Below, piece after piece: positions 1 to 8,471 of a stretch of DNA of 64,000 bases (position 1 is the stretch's first letter; the number at the start of each line of letters is the position of its first letter). The translations under genes and the position numbers were made by a program. The notes beneath the pieces are model-generated. The model searched no databases. It was given only the letters and a program-made list of their open reading frames with translations, and had not been told where the DNA came from. The DNA lies in contig JBFMDX010000007.1 of the NCBI GenBank assembly GCA_040753795.1, forward strand, positions 1 through 64,000. Direction: 5' to 3'. This stretch comes from Thermodesulfobacteriota bacterium. GTDB taxonomy: Bacteria; Desulfobacterota; Desulfobacteria; Desulfobacterales; Desulfosudaceae.

Positions 1-95
1 GCAAAAAAGCCTGGCGTCGGAGATGTTTTAAACAAATTTTCAAAGAGCAGGCGATCAACTAACGAAATCGGATCGCAAAAAGTCAAAAATATATA

Positions 96-127
96 GGAAG
101 GCTGCGAGACAGCCTGTAAAGCCTTCC
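96..127 (+). other. Overlapping alternative hairpins upstream of rlmI
   Basis: An 8-bp inverted repeat (GGAAGGCT at 96-103 with AGCCTTCC at 120-127) encloses and partly competes with a second one (GGCTG 100-104 with CAGCC 110-114). Both lie in the presumed leader of rlmI, 18 bases before its ATG. The two structures cannot form together in full. There is no U-tract, so an ordinary terminator is unlikely. Function unknown. Confidence 0.35.
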
Positions 128-144
128 ACTACCGACAAAACAAC

Positions 145-1332
145 ATGACCACTATCCATCTCAAAAAAGGCCGGGAGTCGTCGCTGCGGCGGCGTCATCC
201 CTGGGTCTTTTCCGGCGCCCTGGCGCGCCTTCCGCGGGACGTCAGCCCGGGAGAGACGGTCGACCTGTTGTCCCATGACGGAAAATTTCTGGCCCGGGGC
301 GCGATCTCTCCCGCCTCCCAGATCACCATCCGCGTCTGGACTTTCGAACCGGACCAGCCGGTGGACGAAGCCTTTTTCCGGCAGCAACTGGCGGCCGCCG
401 TTCGCCGGAGGGACCGGCTGCGGCAAACCTGGCCGGCCACGGGTCTGCGCCTGGTCAACGCCGAATCCGACGGCCTGCCCGGCCTGATCGTGGACCAGTA
501 CGGCGAGTTCCTGGTGGTTCAGTTCCTTTCCGCCGGCGCGGAATTCTGGAAGCAGACCATCACCGATCAACTTGGCGCGCTGGTGCCTTGCCAGGGCATT
601 TATGAACGCTCTGACGCGGCCGTGCGGAGCAAAGAAGGACTGGCGTCGGCCAAAGGCGTGCTCGCCGGCGATCCCCCGCCTGAATTCGTGCCCTTTGAGG
701 AGGGCGATCTGAAGTTTCTGGCCGACGTGGTCAACGGCCATAAGACCGGGTTTTACCTGGATCAGCGGGAAAATCGTCGTCTTGTTTCGGCCTTTTCCCG
801 CGGCGCCGAAGTGCTCAACTGCTTCGCCTATTCCGGCGGGTTCGGCCTTTACGCCCTGCGCGGCGGGGCCGCGACCCTGACCAACGTGGAGACCTCGGGT
901 CCGGCCCTGGACCTGATCAACCGGCACCTGGCCGCCAACGGCCTTGACAATGCGCCGGTGGAAAACGAGGCGGCGGACGTGTTCGACCTCCTGCGGCGGT
1001 ACTTCCGGGAGGGGAGGCGGTTTGACCTGATCGTCCTGGACCCGCCCAAGTTCGCCGAATCCCGCAGCCAGATCAACCGGGCCGCGCGGGGGTACAAGGA
1101 CATCGCCCTGCTGGCCTTCCGGCTGCTGCGGCCCGGCGGGGTCCTCTTTACTTTTTCCTGCTCCGGCCTCATGGATCCGGCCCTGTTCCAGAAAATTACC
1201 GCCGACGCCGCCCTGGACGCCGGCCGGTCGGCCCGAATCATCGCCCGAATGAGCCAGGCCGAAGATCATCCCGTGGCCCTCTGCTTTCCTGAGGGCGCTT
1301 ACCTCAAAGGCCTGGTCTGCCAGGCAGAATAA
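145..1332 (+). CDS. rlmI: 23S rRNA (cytosine-C5) methyltransferase, RlmI family
   Basis: A class I SAM-dependent methyltransferase of the RlmI/YccW family, which makes m5C in 23S rRNA (C1962 in E. coli). The 395-residue length is that of the family. An N-terminal PUA-like RNA-binding part (about 1-80, with HPWVFSGA) is followed by the Rossmann methyltransferase domain. Visible motifs are the SAM-binding NCFAYSGGFGLYA, the DPPKF motif IV at about residue 299, and the catalytic-type SCSGLM cysteine at about 339. The start is the first ATG in frame with the PUA domain. It stands alone, with a 126-base gap before the next gene. Confidence 0.93.
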   Translation: MTTIHLKKGRESSLRRRHPWVFSGALARLPRDVSPGETVDLLSHDGKFLARGAISPASQITIRVWTFEPDQPVDEAFFRQQLAAAVRRRDRLRQTWPATGLRLVNAESDGLPGLIVDQYGEFLVVQFLSAGAEFWKQTITDQLGALVPCQGIYERSDAAVRSKEGLASAKGVLAGDPPPEFVPFEEGDLKFLADVVNGHKTGFYLDQRENRRLVSAFSRGAEVLNCFAYSGGFGLYALRGGAATLTNVETSGPALDLINRHLAANGLDNAPVENEAADVFDLLRRYFREGRRFDLIVLDPPKFAESRSQINRAARGYKDIALLAFRLLRPGGVLFTFSCSGLMDPALFQKITADAALDAGRSARIIARMSQAEDHPVALCFPEGAYLKGLVCQAE

Positions 1333-1395
1333 ACCGCAAAAAAATTTCACCCCCGGACTTGAATCTGAAAATTGAATGGGGTATGGTCTCCTTTT

Positions 1396-1409
1396 TGAGA
1401 TATTTCTCA
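1396..1409. promoter_or_regulatory. Short inverted repeat upstream of the CoA-disulfide reductase gene
   Basis: TGAGA-TATT-TCTCA lies 50 bases before the next start codon, in an AT-rich stretch. A CATAAT hexamer (1408-1413) overlaps its right arm and could be a -10 element, though no good -35 is seen at the right distance. A redox-regulator operator is possible but unproven. Confidence 0.3.
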
Positions 1410-1458
1410 TAATAACATTCATATTTTTAAAAATAATTTCTACTTGGAGGATAAAATC

Positions 1459-3183
1459 ATGGCTCGGAAAATCGTGATCATCGGCGGTGTGGCCCTGGGG
1501 TCCAAGGCCGCCTGCCGGGCGAAGCGGCTGGATCCGGAAGCAACGGTTTATCTTGTGGATAAGGATGATTATATCTCTTACGGAGGATGCGGTATTCCTT
1601 ATTATATTTCCGGAGATGTCGGCGACGAAGCCGAACTGCGCTCCACCAGCTTTCACATGGTCAGGGATGAGCATTTTTTTCTAAAGGATAAAGGGGTGAT
1701 CGCGCTGACCGGTACCGAAGCGACCAAAATCGACCGGGGCAATAAAGAAGTGCATATCCGCAAAAAAGACGGTGGCATCGGCATCCTGGCCTACGATAAA
1801 CTGGTCATCGCCACCGGTACCGTTCCACGGCGATTGAACCTGCCCGGAGAAAACCTGGAGAATGTCTTTACCGTCTCAAACTTGCGGGATGCCATGGCCA
1901 TTAAACAGGCAGTGATTAATAACAACCCGAAAAATGCGGTTATTATCGGCGGCGGATTCATCGGCCTGGAAATGGCCGAGGCGCTATCGGATATGTGGGA
2001 GATTAAAACCACCATTATAGAAGCGTGCGATCAGGTCATGCCCGGATTTGCGGGCCGTCATCTGGCGGCCATGGTTAAAAACCGTCTGAGCAAGCACGGC
2101 GTAACTGTCCATACCACCGAAAAGGCGGTTGCCTTTCTGGGAGAGAAAAGAGTGTCCGGCGTCAGGACGGACAAGCGCGAGCTCCCGGCCGATCTGGTAA
2201 TTCTATCGGCCGGGGTCGTTCCCAATACGGATCTGGCCAAGGCGGCCGGCCTGGAAGTAACGCCCCAGGGGCTGATCGTCGTTAATTCAAAAATGCAGAC
2301 ATCCGACCCGGATATCTATTCCGGCGGTGATTGCGTTGCAATCCCCAACCTGATTACCGGTCAGCCGGGATACTTCCCGCTGGGTTCCATGGCCAACCGG
2401 CAGGGGCGGGTGGTGGGCACCAACATCGCCGGCGGCAGCGCCACCTTTGACGGCGCCGTGGGCAGTTTCGTTGTCAAGGTGTTTGACGGTTCCCTGGCCG
2501 GTGCGGGCCTGACCGTGGAAAAAGCCAAGGCCGCCGGGTTTGACGCGGCGAGCGTAATGGTCGCCCAGTTCGACCGGGCTCATTTTTATATTGAAAAGGA
2601 GATCGTTTTCCTGGAGCTGGTATTTGACCGCAAGACCCGCCGGGTTCTCGGTATCCAGGGGTTCGGCGGCGACGGCAGCGAAATGGTGGGCCGCATTAAC
2701 GCCATCGCTTCAATTTTAAAGCACAACCCCCCGGTGGAAGAAGTCAGCAACCTGGAGATCGCCTATTCCCCTCCTTTCGCTTCCGCCATGGATGTTGTCA
2801 ATGCCCTGGGCAACGCGGCCGCCAACTATCTGGACGGCCGGTATCGTCCCATGGACTGGGATGAATTCCAGGCATGCTGGGAAAACAGGGGCAAGGGCGA
2901 TCTGGTTTTTATTAATTGCCGCGCCAGCACAGATACACAGCCGTTTGACAACAGGGCCCAACGAATGTGGGTAAATATCCCCCACGATCAGCTCGGCGAC
3001 CGCCTGGCCGAAGTACCCCGGGACAAAAAACTCGTGTTGCTCTGCAACACCGGCGTCCGTTCCTACGAGTCCCAACTTAATCTTGATGCCGCCGGCATTA
3101 CCAACAACTTCAGCGTCGGTGGAGGGATGGCCGGGTTAAAAGAAGGCGGAATCGACTTCACGCCTTATGAAGATCCTGTTTAA
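1459..3183 (+). CDS. CoA-disulfide / persulfide reductase with C-terminal rhodanese domain
   Basis: An FAD- and NAD(P)H-dependent disulfide oxidoreductase of the CoADR-RHD / Npsr type, a family that reduces CoA disulfide, CoA persulfide or polysulfide. The start is ATG 1459, preceded by GGAGG (1446-1450). The 574-residue protein has an N-terminal FAD-binding VIIGGVALG and a single redox cysteine at about Cys44 in YGGCGIPYY, matching Cys43 of CoADR. The NAD-binding motif is AVIIGGGFIGLEMAE, followed by a dimerisation domain. The rhodanese domain begins at about residue 460, with the active-site loop CNTGVR (Cys about 529). It probably works in sulfur or persulfide metabolism in the cytoplasm. 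The exact substrate cannot be told from sequence. Confidence 0.88.
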   Translation: MARKIVIIGGVALGSKAACRAKRLDPEATVYLVDKDDYISYGGCGIPYYISGDVGDEAELRSTSFHMVRDEHFFLKDKGVIALTGTEATKIDRGNKEVHIRKKDGGIGILAYDKLVIATGTVPRRLNLPGENLENVFTVSNLRDAMAIKQAVINNNPKNAVIIGGGFIGLEMAEALSDMWEIKTTIIEACDQVMPGFAGRHLAAMVKNRLSKHGVTVHTTEKAVAFLGEKRVSGVRTDKRELPADLVILSAGVVPNTDLAKAAGLEVTPQGLIVVNSKMQTSDPDIYSGGDCVAIPNLITGQPGYFPLGSMANRQGRVVGTNIAGGSATFDGAVGSFVVKVFDGSLAGAGLTVEKAKAAGFDAASVMVAQFDRAHFYIEKEIVFLELVFDRKTRRVLGIQGFGGDGSEMVGRINAIASILKHNPPVEEVSNLEIAYSPPFASAMDVVNALGNAAANYLDGRYRPMDWDEFQACWENRGKGDLVFINCRASTDTQPFDNRAQRMWVNIPHDQLGDRLAEVPRDKKLVLLCNTGVRSYESQLNLDAAGITNNFSVGGGMAGLKEGGIDFTPYEDPV

Positions 3184-3198
3184 TGAAGCCGTCATGAT

Positions 3199-3262
3199 TT
3201 GACGCACACACCGGCATGCGGTATAGTTCCTTTCAACCGTAATCATGAGTCTCGAAAGGAAC
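3199..3262 (+). promoter_or_regulatory. Sigma70-like promoter and inverted repeat upstream of the Tmc-like operon
   Basis: TTGACG (3199-3204) and TATAGT (3222-3227) are separated by 17 bases, a good sigma70-type promoter. A perfect 9-bp inverted repeat, GTTCCTTTC (3226-3234) and GAAAGGAAC (3254-3262), begins in the -10 element and ends over the Shine-Dalgarno AAAGGAA of the next gene. If transcription starts near 3234, the repeat is more likely a DNA operator than an RNA hairpin. Confidence 0.5.
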
Positions 3263-3266
3263 CGCG

Positions 3267-3920
3267 ATGGATCTTTATGAATTTGTCCGGGGCCCGGTTG
3301 CTTGGGCCGCTATCCTTTTTTTTCTGGCCGGATGCGTCTTTCGAATGATTATCGTGCTCAAAAAAGGCCACCAGAAAAGGATGATCTATCCGCTGGTCAG
3401 CCTGAGAGACGGCTTTCTGTCGATTCTTCACGGAACCATTCCGTTCGGCTCTGCCTATATGCGTAAGCACCCGGCGCTGACCGTTGTCGCTTTTATTTTT
3501 CACGTCTGTTTACTTTTTGTGCCGCTGTTTCTTCTGGCGCACAGCGTGGTCTGGTATGAATCCTGGGGAATCCTGGGGTGGAGTATCCCGGACATGGTCG
3601 CGGATGTTATGACGGTGTGCGTGGTGCTGGCCTGTCTTTTTTTTGTCGTGCGCCGGCTGACCGTGCCGGAAGTAAAAAAGCTGACCAGGCCCGGTGACTT
3701 CCTGCTGCTGGCCGTTATCGTTCTGCCCTTCCTGACCGGTTTTCTGGCCACTCACCAGGTTGGCCCATACCGGTTAATGCTTATCCTGCACGTTCTGGCC
3801 GGTGAATTCTTTTTAGTCATGATTCCGTTTTCCAGATTGAGCCACATGTTTTTATTCTGGTTCTCCAGGGCGTATATGGGCGCCGAGTTCGGGAAGGTGC
3901 TGAAGCCGCGGGACTGGTAG
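3267..3920 (+). CDS. tmcC: Membrane cytochrome b-type subunit of a Tmc/Hdr-like redox complex
   Basis: A 217-residue integral membrane protein of the NarI/DsrM/TmcC type with about five hydrophobic helices. Histidines in or next to helices (FHVCLLF, LLAHSVV, ATHQVG, ILHVLAGE, LSHMF) could bind heme b. Such subunits pass electrons between the menaquinone pool and cytoplasmic or periplasmic partners. It is followed by a tetraheme cytochrome c gene and a CCG-domain iron-sulfur gene, the same parts as the Tmc complex of Desulfovibrio in a different order (C-A-B instead of A-B-C). Membrane subunit identity is secure; the Tmc name rests on gene context. Confidence 0.75.
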   Translation: MDLYEFVRGPVAWAAILFFLAGCVFRMIIVLKKGHQKRMIYPLVSLRDGFLSILHGTIPFGSAYMRKHPALTVVAFIFHVCLLFVPLFLLAHSVVWYESWGILGWSIPDMVADVMTVCVVLACLFFVVRRLTVPEVKKLTRPGDFLLLAVIVLPFLTGFLATHQVGPYRLMLILHVLAGEFFLVMIPFSRLSHMFLFWFSRAYMGAEFGKVLKPRDW

Positions 3921-3978
3921 GCACTCAATGGCGGGACAAGCCGTAAGAAAGTACAACCGCAGTAATGAAGGACTCAAT

Positions 3979-4398
3979 ATGAGCATAAAAAACCGTGCTG
4001 TAACAGTGATGGCGATAATCCTGCTTTTGACAGCCACCCCCGGCCCGCTGACCGTCGGCGCGGAGATGACGTTTATTCAACATGATGACATTTTCAAAGA
4101 ACGTAAACGCCCCCCGGTGGCTTTTGATCATGATCTTCATATGGCTGCCCTGGAGGAGAACGGCTGTGGCGTGTGTCATCATTCCCGGGATGATGCGTCG
4201 AGTCAACTGGTTTACATAGAAGGAGAAGAACTGAGCTGCCGCGAATGTCATCTGGGGAAAAAAAAGGACGGCATACCGGCTCTGCGGGAAGCGTATCATG
4301 GAAGCTGCACTGCCTGTCACCGGAAAAGGATCAAAACGAAACAGTTGCCTTCGGGACCCACCACCTGCGGTGAATGCCATAAAGCGGCCCGGCCATAA
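3979..4398 (+). CDS. tmcA: Periplasmic tetraheme class III cytochrome c (TmcA / type II c3-like)
   Basis: A 139-residue exported cytochrome. I chose ATG 3979 (after GAAGGA) rather than an upstream ATG at 3928 because it puts a normal signal peptide (NRAVTVMAIILLLTATPG) at the N terminus. The mature part has four CxxCH heme sites: CGVCH, CRECH, CTACH and CGECH. Distal-histidine patterns such as FDHDLHM are typical of cytochrome c3. It probably accepts electrons from periplasmic hydrogenases or formate dehydrogenases through the c3 network and passes them to the membrane subunit encoded just upstream. This supports the sulfate-reducer assignment. Confidence 0.85.
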   Translation: MSIKNRAVTVMAIILLLTATPGPLTVGAEMTFIQHDDIFKERKRPPVAFDHDLHMAALEENGCGVCHHSRDDASSQLVYIEGEELSCRECHLGKKKDGIPALREAYHGSCTACHRKRIKTKQLPSGPTTCGECHKAARP

Positions 4399-4443
4399 AC
4401 AATTGTATCGCCTTTTCCGGAATGCAAAGTGATGGAGATGCTG

Positions 4444-5775
4444 ATGAGTGATGCCACCCATACCGCTCCGGCGGAAGTAAAAAATGACGATCCAGACCGG
4501 TTGTTAAAACAGATGCGCCTGGTTCTGGACAAAAACACAAACAGCAAAATTCTGTCCATGATGGGTTCCTGCGTTCAATGCGGTTTATGCGCGGATGCCT
4601 GCCACTATTACGTTTCCACCGGCGACCCGGACTACATTCCTGCAGCCCGGCTTCAGAAGTTCCAGGACGTGTTGAACGCCTATTTTCATCCGGTGAAATC
4701 CCGCCTTCCATTTTTGAAAGGAAGCAAAGACGCGCTGAATCAAAAGGTAAACGAGCTTTATAAAGAAGCTTTTGAAAGCTGCACCATCTGCGGCAAGTGC
4801 GCCCTTCATTGCCCCATGGGGATTCATACCGGTGAGGCCATGCTGCTGGCCAGATCCATGCTAAGCAGTATCGGGAAGCTTCCTTCCGGACTGGATGAAC
4901 CGGTGAGAAAATCCATGGAAGAAGGCAATTACGTGGGGCTGACGCCGGAAGATTTTATCGAAAATATGGAATGGATCGGGGAAGAAATGGAGGAGGATAT
5001 CGGCGTGGAGGGATTCCGCATTCCCATCGACAAGATGGACGCCAACGTCCTCTTCATCCCTCACCCGCTGGAGATCAGAGACATTCCTTTCCTGCTGATG
5101 TACTATATCAAGATCATGCATGCGGCCGGAGAGAACTTCACCTTTTCCTCCCAGGGGTTTGACACGGTCAATTACGCCTACTACCAGGGAAACAAGGACA
5201 ACATGCTGCGAATCAGCCAGCGGCCCCTGAAGGCCCGGAAAATGCTCCGGGCGGCCAGTATCGTCTGCTCTCCCTGCGGACACGGGTACCGGGCCATGCG
5301 CTGGGAAGCCGAAAAGATGCTGGGCCGGCGACATGATTTTCCCATATTGAGTTTTGTCGAACTGGTGGACCGTTACGTGCGCGAAGGCCGGATCAGGCTG
5401 AAAAAGGATGTGTATGAAGGGCCGATCACCTATCATGATCCCTGCAACATCGGCCGCAGGGGGGGAATCATTGAGGCGCCCCGGAACATCCTCCGGGCGC
5501 TCTCAACGCAATTCGTCGAAATGGAGCCCCACGGTGCCGCCAATTTCTGCTGCGGCGGCGGCGGCGGGCTGGCGTCCACGGGGACCTTCGGTCAGACCAG
5601 GATGCAGGCAGGCAAGGCCAAGGCCGAGCAGATCCGGAAAACCGGCGCGAAAATCGTCGTGACCGGCTGCTTCAACTGCCTGACCCAGATCCGCGGGCTG
5701 AACGAAACCTATAATCTCGGAATAGAGCCGAAAAACTTCGCGGAACTGGTGGCCGGGTCACTGGTTCCCGGCTGA
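4444..5775 (+). CDS. tmcB: CCG-domain iron-sulfur protein, HdrD/TmcB-like
   Basis: A 443-residue cytoplasmic iron-sulfur protein. The ATG at 4444 is preferred over upstream in-frame starts because GGAG lies six bases before it. Two [4Fe-4S] ferredoxin motifs are near residues 43-53 (CVQCGLCADAC) and 113-124 (CTICGKCALHCP). The C-terminal half has a complete CCG motif (HDPC, then FCCGGGGG, then GCFNC) of the kind that holds the noncubane cluster in heterodisulfide reductase. An earlier copy is partial (CSPCGHG). Its likely role is the cytoplasmic module of the Tmc-like complex, moving electrons to or from a thiol/disulfide or DsrC-like partner; the partner is inferred. Confidence 0.8.
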   Translation: MSDATHTAPAEVKNDDPDRLLKQMRLVLDKNTNSKILSMMGSCVQCGLCADACHYYVSTGDPDYIPAARLQKFQDVLNAYFHPVKSRLPFLKGSKDALNQKVNELYKEAFESCTICGKCALHCPMGIHTGEAMLLARSMLSSIGKLPSGLDEPVRKSMEEGNYVGLTPEDFIENMEWIGEEMEEDIGVEGFRIPIDKMDANVLFIPHPLEIRDIPFLLMYYIKIMHAAGENFTFSSQGFDTVNYAYYQGNKDNMLRISQRPLKARKMLRAASIVCSPCGHGYRAMRWEAEKMLGRRHDFPILSFVELVDRYVREGRIRLKKDVYEGPITYHDPCNIGRRGGIIEAPRNILRALSTQFVEMEPHGAANFCCGGGGGLASTGTFGQTRMQAGKAKAEQIRKTGAKIVVTGCFNCLTQIRGLNETYNLGIEPKNFAELVAGSLVPG

Positions 5776-5856
5776 TTTCCTGAAAAAAAGACCGGCCGCT
5801 GTCCGGAGGCGGCGCGACCCGGGATCACTACCGTTTTGGGAGGAGGGAGGAAAATC

Positions 5857-6543
5857 ATGGGGGATCATAAAAAGCAGAATGAAACCGAGGAGCCCGTACT
5901 GAAACTGGAAAACGAGGCCCTGAACAACCCGGCACCGGAAGCATCGGAGGTCGAAATAGAGCTTGAGGCATCCGACATCACCATTATCGAAGAGAGCCCG
6001 CGGGAAGCCACCGCGCCGGCTGCCGCCAAATTAAAAGCACCGCCCTCGCCAACCGGTTTTTCCACCCGCAGTTTCAATGCCGGAGACGTGATATTCAGCG
6101 AGGGCGACCCCGGCGAAGAGGCCTACCTGATTTTAAACGGGCAGGTCAAGATCACCCGCCAGCATAAGAGCAAAAGCATGAAGATCAATCAGCTGGGGGA
6201 GGGGCAGATCTTCGGGGAGATGGCGATTATCACCGGCGAGCCCCGAACGGCCACCGCCGAAGCGGTGGAGCCCACCGAGGTGTTTATCATCACCGAGCAG
6301 AAGCTCAATGAAAATCTGAGCCATAACCTGGCCATCGTTAAAAACCTTATTGACCAGTTGATCGACCGCTTAAAACAACTTCTGAAACAGCAGTCGACCA
6401 TGGTCAGCAAGATCGAGCGTTCCCTGCTGGTGGATAAAAAGATAGAAAAGCTCAAGGCCATGGCCGTTGAACACGATCAGACCGGATCCGCCGGCACGGA
6501 TGAAAAGATTGCCCGCCTGCTGCAATTGATCCGGGAGCTGTAG
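5857..6543 (+). CDS. Cyclic nucleotide-binding domain protein
   Basis: A 228-residue protein. ATG 5857 follows a strong GGAGGGAGG, so the in-frame TTG upstream is not needed. The first 65 residues are acidic and low-complexity. Residues 65-180 form a cNMP-binding/Crp-like beta-barrel (GDVIFSEGDPGEEAYLILNG and GQIFGEMAIITGEPRTATAEA). The tail is helical and probably coiled coil. There is no helix-turn-helix, so it is not a Crp-type transcription factor. It follows the Tmc-like genes with an 81-base gap and may tie that complex to a nucleotide or potential signal; this is inference. Confidence 0.75.
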   Translation: MGDHKKQNETEEPVLKLENEALNNPAPEASEVEIELEASDITIIEESPREATAPAAAKLKAPPSPTGFSTRSFNAGDVIFSEGDPGEEAYLILNGQVKITRQHKSKSMKINQLGEGQIFGEMAIITGEPRTATAEAVEPTEVFIITEQKLNENLSHNLAIVKNLIDQLIDRLKQLLKQQSTMVSKIERSLLVDKKIEKLKAMAVEHDQTGSAGTDEKIARLLQLIREL

Positions 6544-6546
6544 GCG

Positions 6547-7281
6547 CTATTTGATCAGGTCGATCAGCCCGGATATCCCCGGCATCCGGGCCATGAACCA
6601 CCCGGACGTTTTCCGGACGAAGCCGGGCGACCCGTTGAACGCGGCCGGGGGAAGCCGCTCATAATCCTTGCAGCCATGGATTTCGGCCATAACCGCCAGG
6701 GCCGCCAGGTCTCCCTTTTTCTCTATTTTTTTCCAGACGCATTCCCGGTCCGGCTCGATGCCGCAGGCAATCCCCTCGACCGGTGCTTTTTTGCACGGCC
6801 CGTATCGCTTTTTCGCCGGACAACCGGCCAGGGGACAGATGCCGCCGGTCCAGGTCAGCACGCAATGGTCGCAGCTTTGGCAGATACCCGCTTCAAGCGG
6901 CTCCATTGAGGTCGTGATAACGCCGCTGCCGAAGGAGTCCAGGGCCGCCACCACCGGAATACCAGGGTCGCAGAAAAAGGCGCTTTTGACTCCGCCGGCG
7001 CAGGAAAGCATGATCAGCGCGTCGCACCGGTCTTTAACCGGTTCGATAAAAATTCGCAGGCACTGGCGCATGATCTCCTCGGAGCAGCAGACATTGACGG
7101 TCCTGGCGACGAGGATCTCCTTGCCCCATTTTTTCAGCAGGCGCTTCATCTGCTTCAGACCGCGTTTGCCGCCGGTACCGTTTAAATTGGCGCAGACGTT
7201 ACAGGAAAAAACCGCCACCCGCTGGGCGTCGGACAAGGACCGTTGAATTTCGTTTTCAGACTTCCAGACGGATACCAGCAT
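6547..7281 (-). CDS. Methylenetetrahydrofolate reductase C-terminal domain protein (MetV-like)
   Basis: A 244-residue cysteine-rich protein of the MTHFR_C family, the partner of MetF in acetogens and other anaerobes using the Wood-Ljungdahl pathway. The family-typical cysteine groups are visible: CNVCANLNG, VNVCCSEE, CQSCDHCVLTWTGGICPLAGCPAKKRYGPC (three clusters here) and a final HGCKDYERL. It is the last gene of a minus-strand operon, 16 bases after the Hdr-like iron-sulfur gene. MetV-like proteins are thought to bind Fe-S clusters and couple MTHFR to an electron donor. No metF is in the window. Confidence 0.8.
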   Translation of the reverse strand: MLVSVWKSENEIQRSLSDAQRVAVFSCNVCANLNGTGGKRGLKQMKRLLKKWGKEILVARTVNVCCSEEIMRQCLRIFIEPVKDRCDALIMLSCAGGVKSAFFCDPGIPVVAALDSFGSGVITTSMEPLEAGICQSCDHCVLTWTGGICPLAGCPAKKRYGPCKKAPVEGIACGIEPDRECVWKKIEKKGDLAALAVMAEIHGCKDYERLPPAAFNGSPGFVRKTSGWFMARMPGISGLIDLIK

Positions 7282-7297
7282 GTTGTCTACCCTATGT

Positions 7298-8455
7298 CTA
7301 CCAGAACATCACCCGGGGAAAATTCACGGTTACGGTTTTGGCAATGACCGGTATGCGTTTGCCCAGCGGCACGGTGATTTCGTCGCCAAAGGCGGCCAGC
7401 AACTGCTCCGGCATGTAGCGCAGTTTTTTGCCGAACAGGCGGTTGGTAAAAGCCAGGGTGATAAAGCAGCCGGGACAGTTTAAGGCGATTTCGGAGGCGC
7501 CGGCGTCCGATACTTCCCGGAACTTGCGGCGTTGTTCCTTGAAAAGGCTGGACACCAGGTTCATGCCGCGGACAATGCTGACGGCGCCGCAGGACAGGTT
7601 GCGGTCGCCGTGATGGGCCAGCTCCACCGTATTGACCCCCACGGCTTTATAAAGTTTCCGCAGGCAGGCGGCAAAGGAGTCGTCCAGCTCGCTGACATAG
7701 CAGGATTCGTGGATGGCGGCCGTAAACATGCGCGGTTTTTTGACGGTAATGGCTCCTTTTTCGTACTGCTCCCACAGCCACTCATAAAAAGAAATCACCG
7801 GATAAGGCAGGGTTTTGCCGTAAACTTTGGGTAGAATGCTGGTAAAATAATTGTAGCAGGAGCCGCAGTAGCAGACCAGCCGGTCGACCTTTACCTTTTC
7901 CAATACCGCCAGGGTCCGCTTGACGGTCTCTTCGTACATGTCCCAGGAGCAGAGCCGATAGGCCAGTTCACCGCAGCACAGGTCCGGCGGTCCGAACTTG
8001 GCCAGGGGCGCCAGCACCCCGGACCGGTCCAGGTCCCGGCAGCTGAGCCGCCCGATGCATCCCACCCACAGGACATCTCCGCCGTCCGGCAGGGTCGACC
8101 ATTTTTTCAGAAGGCCTTTTTCGTCCGGTTCCAGGGCGTTATACAAATCGCCGAACATGTTCTTAACGCCCCGGCCGTTGGACAGATATTTGAGCACGCC
8201 GGGCACTTTCTTCCGTCTTTCCAGGCCGCGCTGGAGAATCAGCTCATGGGGCCGGAGCCCTTCCACCGGGCAAAATCGGTTGCAGTCAAAGCAATAGGTG
8301 CATCTGTCCAGCACCTCCGGCGCCGGCTCCCCCCGGATCAGCTTGCGTATGGACGCGACCGCGTCATCCTTCTTCATCTCCAGCACCGGGCATTTCATAA
8401 GGCATTGCCCGCACTCGGTGCAGGCGGTCCAGTCGGCGTTTGAAATATAGGACAT
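7298..8455 (-). CDS. CCG-domain Fe-S oxidoreductase, HdrB/GlpC-like
   Basis: A 385-residue protein with two N-terminal [4Fe-4S] motifs, CTECGQCLMKCPVLE (residues 10-24) and CTYCFDCNRFCP (about 52-63). Two CCG-type domains follow: CCGELAYRLC with CYCGSC, and HESC with LSCGAV and NCPGC. The second has SCG where CCG is usual, so one cluster ligand may be missing. ATG 8455 has AGGAGA upstream. It lies between a TetR regulator (16-base gap) and the MetV-like gene, so the operon may encode a regulated electron carrier for C1 metabolism. Confidence 0.8.
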   Translation of the reverse strand: MSYISNADWTACTECGQCLMKCPVLEMKKDDAVASIRKLIRGEPAPEVLDRCTYCFDCNRFCPVEGLRPHELILQRGLERRKKVPGVLKYLSNGRGVKNMFGDLYNALEPDEKGLLKKWSTLPDGGDVLWVGCIGRLSCRDLDRSGVLAPLAKFGPPDLCCGELAYRLCSWDMYEETVKRTLAVLEKVKVDRLVCYCGSCYNYFTSILPKVYGKTLPYPVISFYEWLWEQYEKGAITVKKPRMFTAAIHESCYVSELDDSFAACLRKLYKAVGVNTVELAHHGDRNLSCGAVSIVRGMNLVSSLFKEQRRKFREVSDAGASEIALNCPGCFITLAFTNRLFGKKLRYMPEQLLAAFGDEITVPLGKRIPVIAKTVTVNFPRVMFW

Positions 8456-8471
8456 CTCTTTCTCTCCTTAC

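Noticed and set aside
55-1674. A 539-codon open frame on the minus strand
   Set aside because: It is antisense to rlmI, has no family features, and its codon pattern mirrors the real gene. It is a high-GC shadow.
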